From contig DCZD01000002.1 in the NCBI GenBank assembly GCA_002331255.1, forward strand, positions 34,656 through 64,082: a stretch of 29,427 bases of DNA. Direction: 5' to 3'. A program made the translations under genes and the position numbers. The stretch comes from Acidimicrobiaceae bacterium UBA2093. Its GTDB lineage: Bacteria; Actinomycetota; Acidimicrobiia; Acidimicrobiales; Ilumatobacteraceae. Below, one piece after another: positions 7,612 to 14,835 of this stretch. Position 1 is the first letter of the stretch. Each line of letters starts with the position of its first letter. Under the pieces are notes generated by a model that worked only from the letters and a program-made list of their open reading frames with translations, made no database searches and was not told the DNA's origin.

Positions 7612-8796
7612 ATGTACCTGGCAGAGACTCCGGATCAACAGGCACTTCGCAAGGAACTTCGCGAATACTTCGCAGCACTTCTTACGCCCGAGGTTCGAGC
7701 GACCGTTGGTGAAGGTGGTGGCAACCCCGAGCCGTTCCGCAATGTCATTGCAAAGATGGGCAAGGACGGCTTGCTCGGACTTGGTTGGCCAAAGGAATAC
7801 GGCGGACAAGGACGCCCGGCCACTGATCAATTCATTTTGTTTGACGAAGTTCAGCGCGCACACGCACCGTTTCCGTTCGTCACCGTCAACACCGTTGGAC
7901 CAGCGATCATGGCGTACGGCAGCGAAGAGCACAAGGCGAAGTACTTGTCGGGCATTCTGAAGGGCGAGATCAACTTCGCTATCGGGTACACCGAGCCAGA
8001 GGCAGGAACCGACCTCGCGAGTTTGCGCACGTCGGCGGTGCTCGACGGTGATGAGTGGGTCATCAACGGCAACAAGGTGTATACCTCTGGAGCGAACCAG
8101 GCTGACTACGTGTGGCTTGCCTGCCGCACCGATCCCGATGCTCCGAAGCACAAGGGCATCAGCATCATCATCGTGCCGACTAATTCTCCAGGTTTCTCAT
8201 GGACGCCGATTGTCACCGTTGGTGATGGTGTCACGACAGCGACGTACTACAACGAAGTCCGCGTGCCGAAGGGCAACGTCGTCGGTGAAATCAACGGTGG
8301 TTGGAAGCTCATCACGGCACAGTTGAACCATGAGCGTGTCGGACTAGCTGCACTGTCGGGGCTCACCGAGCGCTTGCTTGACGATGTCACCGATTGGGCG
8401 AAGGTCACTCCGTCTGGCGGACCGAACAACGAGTTGATGATCGACTTGCCGTGGGTGCAAGCTGACCTCGCCCGCTGCCATGCGCTTCTTGACGCAACGC
8501 GTCTCATGACGTGGAAGCTTGTGAAGGCTGTCAGTGAGAACACTCTCGGACCTGCAGAAGCTGCAACCGTGAAAGTGTTCGGCACCGAGAAGGCTGTCGA
8601 GTCGTACCGCATAATGCAAGGAATTCTCGGACCAACTGCTCACGTGAAGCAGGGTTCGAAGGGAGCCATGCTGCACGGTGAAGTTGAGCGTGCAGCCCGT
8701 GCAGCGCAGATCAACACCTTCGGTGGTGGTGTGAACGAGTTAGGTCGCCAGCTCATTGCGAGCGCCGGACTCGGTCTCGTACTCTCAGCTCGCTAA
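7612..8796 (+). CDS. Acyl-CoA dehydrogenase, FadE29-like steroid side-chain/ring type
   Basis: A 394-residue acyl-CoA dehydrogenase resembling FadE29, one subunit of the alpha2beta2 dehydrogenases of cholesterol breakdown. Recognisable parts are GLGWPKEYGGQG (56-67), FAIGYTEPEAGTDLASLRT (122-140), DADYIWLACRTDP-type text (here 165-175), ATYYNEVRVP (210-219) and TFGGGVNELGRQLIA (369-383). Glu241 in LNHERVG may be the helix-G base; the usual C-terminal Glu position carries GGGVNE instead. FadE29 needs a second, different subunit (FadE28), and no partner lies beside this gene here. Its exact substrate, side chain or a later ring fragment (FadE31-33 type), cannot be settled from sequence. It converges with tetR 17 bases on. 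Confidence 0.88.
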   Translation: MYLAETPDQQALRKELREYFAALLTPEVRATVGEGGGNPEPFRNVIAKMGKDGLLGLGWPKEYGGQGRPATDQFILFDEVQRAHAPFPFVTVNTVGPAIMAYGSEEHKAKYLSGILKGEINFAIGYTEPEAGTDLASLRTSAVLDGDEWVINGNKVYTSGANQADYVWLACRTDPDAPKHKGISIIIVPTNSPGFSWTPIVTVGDGVTTATYYNEVRVPKGNVVGEINGGWKLITAQLNHERVGLAALSGLTERLLDDVTDWAKVTPSGGPNNELMIDLPWVQADLARCHALLDATRLMTWKLVKAVSENTLGPAEAATVKVFGTEKAVESYRIMQGILGPTAHVKQGSKGAMLHGEVERAARAAQINTFGGGVNELGRQLIASAGLGLVLSAR

Positions 8797-8813
8797 TTCG
8801 GACAATCTTGTCG

Positions 8814-9419
8814 TCAGCGTGCTTGAAGCGCGCCGACGCTCATTGTCACCAAGTTCTCGATGAAGTCCTGGCCCAGCAATGGTGGTTCTTCGCCACGCTG
8901 GCGCTGACGTGCTCGAGAACCGAGCGATGACACAACAAGACCTAGAAACAGCTCGATGCGTTCGCGGCGAGTGGGCACGTCGAGTTCGGAATCGAGCCTG
9001 TCAGCGATTGCAAGAAAGGCGCGTAGCGCCTGAGCCGGCGTCTCACTCGCGGTATCCCAGAGATTGAACTTGTCCTGCAACTGGCTGATGATGATGATGA
9101 ATTCACGACCTTCAGCAGTCTTGATCTGCCGCGCAAGCGGATACGTGACAGCCTGCACGAGTTGGTCGAGCGTGGCGCGATCGCCAAACGAGTCGAGCAT
9201 GTCTTTTCGATCAACTTCGACTTGCGAGTTACCCGTCTCGAGGATTGCTGCTAGGAGACCGCCTCTTCCGCCGAAGTGATAGTGCAGCGCGGACGAATTC
9301 TTCTGCCCGGCATCTTCGACAATCTGCTTCAGAGGTGTCTGGTACACGCCACTTCGCGCAAAGAGACGCCTTCCGGCGTCGACTAATTGTTGCCTGGTGT
9401 CAGATGCGTCGCGCGGCAT
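8814..9419 (-). CDS. TetR-family repressor of the steroid cluster (not KstR/KstR2)
   Basis: A 201-residue one-component regulator with an N-terminal helix-turn-helix around residues 28-50 (TPLKQIVEDAG...ALHYHFGGRGGLL) and an all-helical ligand domain after it. The start at ATG 9419 removes a 21-residue extension that would overlap the thiolase gene. It lies 19 bases downstream of the FadA5-like gene in the same direction, so it is probably cotranscribed and under the same promoter. The sequence does not resemble KstR or KstR2 as I recall them. A role in sensing a steroid acyl-CoA is inferred from location only. The palindrome at 10644-10662 is the candidate operator. Confidence 0.87.
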   Translation of the reverse strand: MPRDASDTRQQLVDAGRRLFARSGVYQTPLKQIVEDAGQKNSSALHYHFGGRGGLLAAILETGNSQVEVDRKDMLDSFGDRATLDQLVQAVTYPLARQIKTAEGREFIIIISQLQDKFNLWDTASETPAQALRAFLAIADRLDSELDVPTRRERIELFLGLVVSSLGSRARQRQRGEEPPLLGQDFIENLVTMSVGALQAR

Positions 9420-9438
9420 AGATGAACTGAGCGCAACC

Positions 9439-10611
9439 TCAGATGCGCTGAATGATGGTGCCGGTGCTGACTGCGCCACCACAGCACATGGTGATGAGTG
9501 CGAACTCTTTGTCAGCCCGCTCTAGTTCGTGCAGTGCAGTGGTGATGAGGCGAGCACCCGTTGACCCGACAGGGTGACCGAGTGCGATTGCGCCGCCGTT
9601 CACGTTCACCTTTGTGGTGAGCTCTTCCTGAGTGATGCCGTAGACCTTGGCCCATGACAACACGACTGAAGCAAAAGCCTCGTTGATCTCGACGATGTCA
9701 ATGTCTTTCAAGGTCATTCCTGCCATCTCGAGGACCTTCTTTGTCGAATCGACGGGTCCGTCAAGGTGGTAATACGGGTCGCTGCCGACGAGGCATTGTG
9801 CGACGATGCGCGCACGTGGCTTGAGACCTTCGGCCTTTGCCCGAGCCTCATCCATCCACAAAACCGCGGCAGCTCCGTCACTGATTTGACTGCTGTTTCC
9901 AGCGGTGTGGATGCCCTCGGGGAGAACTGGCTTCAAATTTGCGAGATTCTCAAGCGTCGTCTCGCGAAGGCCACCGTCTCGTGCGACGGTCACGTTTTTG
10001 CCGTCGGCGCCAGCAACTTCGACCGGAATGATTTCTCGTTCGAAGCGACCTTCTTCTGTCGCACGAATGGCCTTTTGCTGAGAGACATAGCCGAGGTAGT
10101 CAACTTCTTGGCGAGTGATTCCGCGGAGATTTGCAATGCGCTCTGCCGCGCCGAACTGGTCAGGCATGTCCCAGGGGAAGGGCTCTGGTCGTGACGAACC
10201 GTTGATCATCTCGTCGCCAATACGGGGAACGTTGGCACCGAGCCACACCTTGCTCATGTGTTCGACTCCGCAGGCGATACCACTGTCAATCGCTCCGGCA
10301 GAGATGAGGTTCGCAATCATGTGGTTCGCTTGCTGCGATGATCCGCATTGGCAGTCGATGGTGGTTGATGCGACTTGATAGGGCATATTCGCGCTCAACC
10401 ACGCAGTGCGAGTGACGTTGCTGCCCTGCTCGCCTGCTTGAGTGACGCAACCGCCAACAAGTTGACCAACAGACAGTGGGTCGACGCCTGCACGCTCGAG
10501 AACTCCCTGCTGTGTTTTGGCCAAGATGTGAGCAGCGTGTGTGTCGGCAAAAAAGCCGTTGCGCTTGCCTATGGGAGTGCGTCCCGCTTCGATGATGACT
10601 GGTGTTCCCAT
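9439..10611 (-). CDS. fadA5: FadA5-like steroid acetyl-CoA acetyltransferase (thiolase)
   Basis: The 390-residue degradative thiolase is very like M. tuberculosis FadA5 (391 residues), which removes acetyl-CoA or propionyl-CoA units from the cholesterol side chain. Shared blocks are EAGRTPIGKRNG (8-19), IGGCVTQ-type text (52-58), TIDCQCGSSQQANHMIA (84-100), IHTAGNSSQISDGAAAVLWMDEA (234-256), VNVNGGAIALGHPVG (335-349) and ALITMCCGGAVSTGTII (371-387). Catalytic residues are Cys89, His346 and Cys376, nearly the FadA5 numbering. It carries CGSSQQ where FadA5 has CGSGQQ; FadA6 also has CGSSQQ, but the rest fits FadA5. The ATG at 10611 has a GGAGG site; the open frame extends uselessly to 10773. 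Confidence 0.9.
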   Translation of the reverse strand: MGTPVIIEAGRTPIGKRNGFFADTHAAHILAKTQQGVLERAGVDPLSVGQLVGGCVTQAGEQGSNVTRTAWLSANMPYQVASTTIDCQCGSSQQANHMIANLISAGAIDSGIACGVEHMSKVWLGANVPRIGDEMINGSSRPEPFPWDMPDQFGAAERIANLRGITRQEVDYLGYVSQQKAIRATEEGRFEREIIPVEVAGADGKNVTVARDGGLRETTLENLANLKPVLPEGIHTAGNSSQISDGAAAVLWMDEARAKAEGLKPRARIVAQCLVGSDPYYHLDGPVDSTKKVLEMAGMTLKDIDIVEINEAFASVVLSWAKVYGITQEELTTKVNVNGGAIALGHPVGSTGARLITTALHELERADKEFALITMCCGGAVSTGTIIQRI

Positions 10612-10619
10612 GGTGATTT

Positions 10620-10624
10620 CCTCC
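10620..10624 (-). promoter_or_regulatory. Ribosome-binding site deciding the thiolase start
   Basis: On the minus strand GGAGG stands 8 bases before ATG 10611, at which point the product begins with the usual thiolase N-terminus. This excludes the upstream starts as far as 10773. Confidence 0.8.
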
Positions 10625-10643
10625 AGTGACTGGCTGCCCTCGC

Positions 10644-10662
10644 AGTAATGCCCGACATTACT
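10644..10662. promoter_or_regulatory. Candidate TetR operator, perfect 7-5-7 inverted repeat
   Basis: AGTAATG, spacer CCCGA and CATTACT form a perfect 19-bp inverted repeat. It lies 32 bases before the thiolase start, where a promoter -10 region or transcription start would be expected. Its size and symmetry suit a TetR dimer, and the tetR gene is the next gene of the same transcript, so autoregulation is the natural reading. Binding is inferred, not shown. Confidence 0.5.
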
Positions 10663-10664
10663 AA

Positions 10665-10704
10665 GGCTGGCCGTCGACTCATTCCTGGAGAAAATCGGCC
10701 AGCC
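10665..10704. repeat. Inverted repeat, 9-bp arms with 22-bp loop
   Basis: GGCTGGCCG at 10665-10673 is exactly complementary to CGGCCAGCC at 10696-10704. It begins 3 bases after the candidate operator. No T-run follows on either strand, so it is more likely a protein site or chance than a terminator. Confidence 0.4.
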
Positions 10705-10786
10705 AAGACGTTGCGAAGACTCTTTCCTGAGGCTTGTAAGAGAGCGTACGATGAAGGTCAACGGGGTCTGCACGGAAGTCGACCCC

Positions 10787-10795
10787 AGGGGAGGG
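10787..10795 (+). promoter_or_regulatory. Ribosome-binding site deciding the secreted-protein start
   Basis: AGGGGAGGG lies 5 bases before ATG 10801, which begins directly with a signal peptide. This makes the 51 upstream codons of the open frame unlikely to be translated. Confidence 0.8.
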
Positions 10796-10800
10796 CGACC

Positions 10801-13140
10801 ATGGGTCTGCGTAGAAATCTCATCGCGGTTGCGACAGTGGTCGCCGCCGGAGTCTCAGTGTTCGGCGCACCGATTGATGCTGCCGGCGGCGTCACGGTTT
10901 CTGGCAAGTTCGCTGACGCTGCTGTGTCGAAAGTGTTGTTGGTCGCCTCGACCGGTCGCACATTCTCTGCGCGCGCATCTGGTGGATCATTCTCGATTGC
11001 CGGCGTCCCAGCGAGTGGAGTCAAGAATGCATCAGTGCATGCCGTCGATGCAACGGGCAAGTACCTCGGGCCAGTGGTGTTGAAAGTTGCGAAGGAAGTC
11101 AATCGCAAGAAGGCGACAGGCAAATACAAGTCAATCGTCGGGTTGAAAGGTGTCACCAAGGGCAAATTGTCGCTTGGCACCATCAAGAACCCGAGCACTG
11201 GTTGGTATCGCGCAGGAAGTTCAACAGCAGCCGGAACCGCAGGCTCTCGTTCGGCAGACAAGACCGGTAAGCCACGTGGTGCTGGAACAGCTGGTCGTAC
11301 GGTCATTGTGAAAGGTGCATCCGTGCACAAGAACGGTGCAAGTTGGGGAGTTGTTCACGCAATGGCCGGCACAACATGCCCAGACGGTGGACCACTTGAC
11401 CCACTTTTCAACGGTACGAAGGCCGGTCAAGACCTTGACTGTGACGGCGTGATGAATGCAATCGACGTTGACGACAATGGTGACGGCTCTCTCGACATGA
11501 CGGATCAGAAGTCCACTGAGAGTGGTGGTAAGCAGAACACGATCAACCTGATGACATATGCAGACTTCCGTTTGCAACAGTCGGCAGGCGTCAATGCGCG
11601 TGCCACAACAGATACCGCGGCACTCATCAGTCGTATCAAGTCGGTGTTGTCCGGAAGTAGTTCGAGCGGAAGCTTCGGTATCTCGATCTTCCTGCAAGAG
11701 CGCATGTTGACAAATTCGATGGAAGAGAACCCCGCGCTCACCCCAGACGGCGTGTGGGTTGAGTGTGCGGGAATCAAGTGGTGTGACACGTCCGGACAGT
11801 TCACGCCAACTGCGAAGATCTCTGGTTTCAGTGAGGGCGGCCCGAGCAACCAGACAGGTCTCTCTTGGAACACGTTCGCGAGCAGCGACTATTCAAGTGG
11901 CACCGGTGTGCCGACCACTGTCGAAGCAGCAAAGAAAAACGGTTTGTTCCGGTTCTCGCGAAACACTGGCGGAGGTCGCACGGACCACATTTGGGGTGCC
12001 AACCTCACACCTGCGTGGAGTGGGGACGACGTTTTCACCGCCATTCGCGCCAATGACGTGTTGCAATTGCATGTCGTGAAAGGTGGCGTCGACACGGTGT
12101 ACACAATGACCGTCAGCCCCTTCCTCATGACCGTTCCGTACGTGAAGTCGGCGGGAACCAACGCGACGGATCGAGTGGCGGCTGGAACACTGCAACTCGA
12201 CGCGAGCGGCAAGTTGCCTCTCACCTTCTACCGACCACAGCGTTTGGTGTTGGAGGGTGAATCTGCCAGCTCCGGCTCGCTCATTCCGCAGCACAATCTC
12301 AATTACGGCGTGACCTTCGAGCAGTTGTACCTAGGCAATCAGATGTACAGGCCACAAGGCTCTGAGATTGGTTGCGGGGCAGAGGACTATGCCACCAACT
12401 ACACGGGGCTTTCTTCGACGCTCAAGGGATCTGCAACGCAATACGGTGCCCAAGATGGTCTGGCCAACCAGTTCTGGCCAATCAAGGACGACTCTGCGGA
12501 CACGGCTGCTGACGACGACTTGAGTTTCACGCTTGACGTCAAGAATTGTCTGCAGACTGCACTGCAGCGCACAGACAACGGCGGCAAGGGAACAACACCG
12601 ATCTGGAAGACATTCGGGACTAGTCACAGCACATTCGATGCCTTCTGGTCGGCGTTCAACGCTGATCAGTTCGCGAAGTTGGAAGTTGTACTGGCTGGCG
12701 TGGGTGCACCGATGACGAGTGGTTACAACCGCGCTGGTGTGCAGTTGCAGCTCTTCTCATCCGCGTGGACGGGTAGCAGCAACAACAGTGGCTCATCTGG
12801 AAACAGTGGCTCGTCCGGCAACAGTGGCTCGTCCGGCAGTGGAAGCTCGGGCTCTGGCTCTTCTGGTGGAAGTACTAGCTTCTCCATCACTGCGACGTCG
12901 GACAGCTCTTCAGGAGTAGGTCATACGTTCGCTAACGCTGGCAATTGCAACGGTAGCTACGGCCCCGGATCGAACTGCACCATCTCGGCAAGTTCTGCAT
13001 TCACCATCACAAGTGCAGGAAGCGCAATCACGGTCGTGTCGGCGAGTAATCCGAATCCGGCGACATGTGTCAACACCGATGCCAAGACATTGTCGTGCAC
13101 ACCGAACGGTGCCGGAACCATCACGTTCAGGGCAACGTAG
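10801..13140 (+). CDS. Large secreted protein with Ca-binding-like motif and Ser/Gly/Asn linker
   Basis: I do not recognise the 779-residue product as a named family. A signal peptide is clear: charged MGLRRN, a hydrophobic core to about residue 22 and a likely cut near PIDAA (24-28). Residues about 30-130 look like a beta-rich, carboxypeptidase-regulatory or Ig-like domain. DLDCDGVMNAIDVDDNGDGS (211-230) has the spaced Asp pattern of EF-hand or thrombospondin type 3 Ca-binding loops. A roughly 400-residue middle region follows without known motifs. A linker rich in Asn, Ser and Gly (about 657-691) leads to an 88-residue C-terminal domain with four Cys. There is no LPXTG-type signal or C-terminal membrane anchor, so it is probably released or held non-covalently. 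It stands alone, divergent from the thiolase. Confidence 0.85.
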   Translation: MGLRRNLIAVATVVAAGVSVFGAPIDAAGGVTVSGKFADAAVSKVLLVASTGRTFSARASGGSFSIAGVPASGVKNASVHAVDATGKYLGPVVLKVAKEVNRKKATGKYKSIVGLKGVTKGKLSLGTIKNPSTGWYRAGSSTAAGTAGSRSADKTGKPRGAGTAGRTVIVKGASVHKNGASWGVVHAMAGTTCPDGGPLDPLFNGTKAGQDLDCDGVMNAIDVDDNGDGSLDMTDQKSTESGGKQNTINLMTYADFRLQQSAGVNARATTDTAALISRIKSVLSGSSSSGSFGISIFLQERMLTNSMEENPALTPDGVWVECAGIKWCDTSGQFTPTAKISGFSEGGPSNQTGLSWNTFASSDYSSGTGVPTTVEAAKKNGLFRFSRNTGGGRTDHIWGANLTPAWSGDDVFTAIRANDVLQLHVVKGGVDTVYTMTVSPFLMTVPYVKSAGTNATDRVAAGTLQLDASGKLPLTFYRPQRLVLEGESASSGSLIPQHNLNYGVTFEQLYLGNQMYRPQGSEIGCGAEDYATNYTGLSSTLKGSATQYGAQDGLANQFWPIKDDSADTAADDDLSFTLDVKNCLQTALQRTDNGGKGTTPIWKTFGTSHSTFDAFWSAFNADQFAKLEVVLAGVGAPMTSGYNRAGVQLQLFSSAWTGSSNNSGSSGNSGSSGNSGSSGSGSSGSGSSGGSTSFSITATSDSSSGVGHTFANAGNCNGSYGPGSNCTISASSAFTITSAGSAITVVSASNPNPATCVNTDAKTLSCTPNGAGTITFRAT
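12784..12837 (+). repeat. Three 18-bp tandem units encoding NSGSSG
   Basis: Three in-frame copies of an 18-base unit encode NSGSSG, and a degenerate GSGSSG stretch follows to about 12870. The last two copies are identical in sequence. Such repeats vary by slippage in steps of six residues without breaking the frame, which would change only linker length. Confidence 0.85.
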
Positions 13141-13189
13141 GTACTTTTCGCCACCCACTGATGGCCTGAGCCATTTGTAGGTTGGCTAT

Positions 13190-14224
13190 ATGAAAATCGG
13201 TGTGCTCACGGGTGGCGGTGACTGCCCTGGGCTGAATGCGGTTATTCGTGCACTCACTCGTTCAGCGATCGCAATTCACGGGGCTGAAGTGGTTGGGTTT
13301 TATGACGCATGGGATGGTGTCATGGACGACCGTGCCATACCGCTCACAATCGATGCGGTGCGTGGCACTCTCCCTCGTGGCGGAACGATTCTCGGTACGC
13401 GTCGAGGCGGACCATACGACCAACCTGACGGAGTCCGGCGAGTAAAAGAGACGATGCGGGTCCGTGGTCTCGACGCACTTGTCGTCATCGGAGGCAATGG
13501 TTCGCTGACTGTCGCTTCACGGCTTCATTCGGAAGAAGGACTTCCAGTGATTGGTATTCCGAAGACGATTGACAATGACGTGGTTGGAACAGATGTGTGT
13601 TTCGGATTCACAACAGCAGTGCAAATCGCCACCGATGCGATTGACCGACTGCACTCAACCGCAGAGAGCCATGATCGCGTAGTCGTGATTGAGGTGATGG
13701 GACGTGACGCCGGATGGATTGCGTTGCAATCAGGAATTGCTGGGGGAGCAACGGTGATTCTCGTACCTGAGCGACCATTTGACATTGACGTAGTTGCCGA
13801 CCTCGTGCGCCGTCGACACGCCCGCGGGCGCCAAGCGTCGCTTGTTGTCGTCGCCGAAGGTGCCACGCCTGCGAACGGTGATTTTCCGTTGCCCGAGTAC
13901 GGAACCGATCACATAGGTCGACCAAAGTTGGGTGGCATCAGCGTCGCCGTTGCACACGAGATTGAACGGTTGACCGGCTTTGACACGCGAGTTGTCCAGA
14001 TTGGTCTTGTTCAGCGAGGGGGCACACCGTGCGCATTCGACCGAGTGTTATGTACGCGCCTTGGTCTTGAAGCGGTGAACGCCATCGTCGAACAAGATTT
14101 CGGAACGATGCTGGCGGTACGTGCCGAGAACATCGAACGCGTTCCTCTGTCACATGTTCAAGGAAAGACACGAACGATCGACGTGTCGCTATATCAACAG
14201 GTAGCAGACGTCTTTTTCGGTTGA
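13190..14224 (+). CDS. pfkA: 6-phosphofructokinase, group III type with Asn103
   Basis: A 344-residue phosphofructokinase, the committing step of glycolysis. Motifs are TGGGDCPGLNAVIR (7-20), GGNGSL (101-106), IPKTIDND (123-130, catalytic Asp128), and the substrate-binding EVMGRDAGWIAL (168-179) and ERPFDI (194-199). Gly104 predicts ATP as phosphate donor, whereas Lys125 is typical of PPi-dependent and actinobacterial group III enzymes; the two occur together in Streptomyces-type ATP enzymes. The residue before Gly104 is Asn103 where Asp or Glu is usual, which is odd because that residue helps bind the Mg-nucleotide. It follows the secreted protein after 49 bases, but no functional link is evident. 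ATG 13190 is the first in frame and fits. Confidence 0.92.
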   Translation: MKIGVLTGGGDCPGLNAVIRALTRSAIAIHGAEVVGFYDAWDGVMDDRAIPLTIDAVRGTLPRGGTILGTRRGGPYDQPDGVRRVKETMRVRGLDALVVIGGNGSLTVASRLHSEEGLPVIGIPKTIDNDVVGTDVCFGFTTAVQIATDAIDRLHSTAESHDRVVVIEVMGRDAGWIALQSGIAGGATVILVPERPFDIDVVADLVRRRHARGRQASLVVVAEGATPANGDFPLPEYGTDHIGRPKLGGISVAVAHEIERLTGFDTRVVQIGLVQRGGTPCAFDRVLCTRLGLEAVNAIVEQDFGTMLAVRAENIERVPLSHVQGKTRTIDVSLYQQVADVFFG

Positions 14225-14240
14225 GTGTCTGCTTGGCTGC

Positions 14241-14801
14241 TCAGCGCTTTCCCGTTCGCTTCTTTTCTGCTGCTCGTTCGCGCTGCTTGCGCTCTTTGCG
14301 TGCAGCGCGCTTGGCTGCTTGTTCAGCTTCGTCTTTTTCAAGCACACCAATACCAGCGGCGACGGGAAGTGCAAATCGATCGTCAGCGGCAATGAGTTGC
14401 TTGAAGCCTTTCAAAGACCGTGAGTACTGGACGACCATCAGCCGCACCGCCTCAAGACCAAACTTCTCAGTGACGGAGGGAAGGAGGCCCTGCAACTCCT
14501 CAAGTGTTGGGTCGTCGGATGCATCTCCGAGGGCCTCGATGCTGTGACGCGTGCATGGTTCAGACAACAGAATGCCAACGTCGTGTGCGGCGCGTCGACG
14601 CGCGATGCCGTCACGGATGAGGCCGCCAAGTGACGCAGGGGCGTCAAAAGCAGTGGCAGGAAGTCCGGCTACTTTGGCGAGCGCTGTGCGCAGATCATCG
14701 TCGAGCGCGACCGCCAGAGTCGACAATGCATCATCGCTGTAGCTGGCGAGCAGTGCCGCATAGCGCTGGTCGAGAATGATTCGGTCTTTGTCTTCGCTCA
14801 C
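14241..14801 (-). CDS. Uncharacterised 186-residue protein with basic C-terminal helix
   Basis: I do not recognise this protein. It has no signal peptide or membrane segment. Residues 1-155 look like a compact mostly helical domain with alternating acidic and hydrophobic stretches. The last 30 residues are a highly charged Lys/Arg/Glu/Ala helix (AAKRAARKERKQRERAAEKK), which could bind nucleic acid or form a coiled coil. It converges with pfkA across 16 bases and lies 34 bases downstream of a secreted-protein gene in the same direction. Strand, length and codon use resemble its neighbours, so I take it as real. No function is proposed. Confidence 0.75.
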   Translation of the reverse strand: MSEDKDRIILDQRYAALLASYSDDALSTLAVALDDDLRTALAKVAGLPATAFDAPASLGGLIRDGIARRRAAHDVGILLSEPCTRHSIEALGDASDDPTLEELQGLLPSVTEKFGLEAVRLMVVQYSRSLKGFKQLIAADDRFALPVAAGIGVLEKDEAEQAAKRAARKERKQRERAAEKKRTGKR

Positions 14802-14835
14802 GTCTTGCCTTTCGTCGCATGGACGACTGTCAAGG

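Larger units (their letters stand above)
10612..10800. promoter_or_regulatory. Divergent promoter region, thiolase-tetR / secreted protein
   Basis: This 189-bp gap separates outward-facing genes. It contains a perfect 19-bp inverted repeat near the thiolase side (10644-10662), a second 9-bp inverted repeat (10665-10704) and good ribosome-binding sites at both ends. The reading frame open to 10648 on the plus strand is not expected to be translated. Confidence 0.5.

Noticed and set aside
8814..9419. Naming the steroid-cluster TetR kstR or kstR2
   Set aside because: The helix-turn-helix and ligand-domain text do not match either protein as I recall them, so only the family is given.
9439..10611. 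Calling the thiolase FadA6
   Set aside because: CGSSQQ is shared with FadA6, but the N-terminus, the IHTAGNSSQISDGAAAVLWMDEA block and the C-terminus fit FadA5 better.
10801..13140. The large secreted protein as substrate of the sortase
   Set aside because: Its C-terminus ends GTITFRAT with no LPXTG/LAXTG motif, hydrophobic helix or basic tail.
13161..13174. A terminator hairpin ATGGC-CTGA-GCCAT after the secreted-protein gene
   Set aside because: The stem is only 5 bp and no T-run follows, so it is too weak to call.
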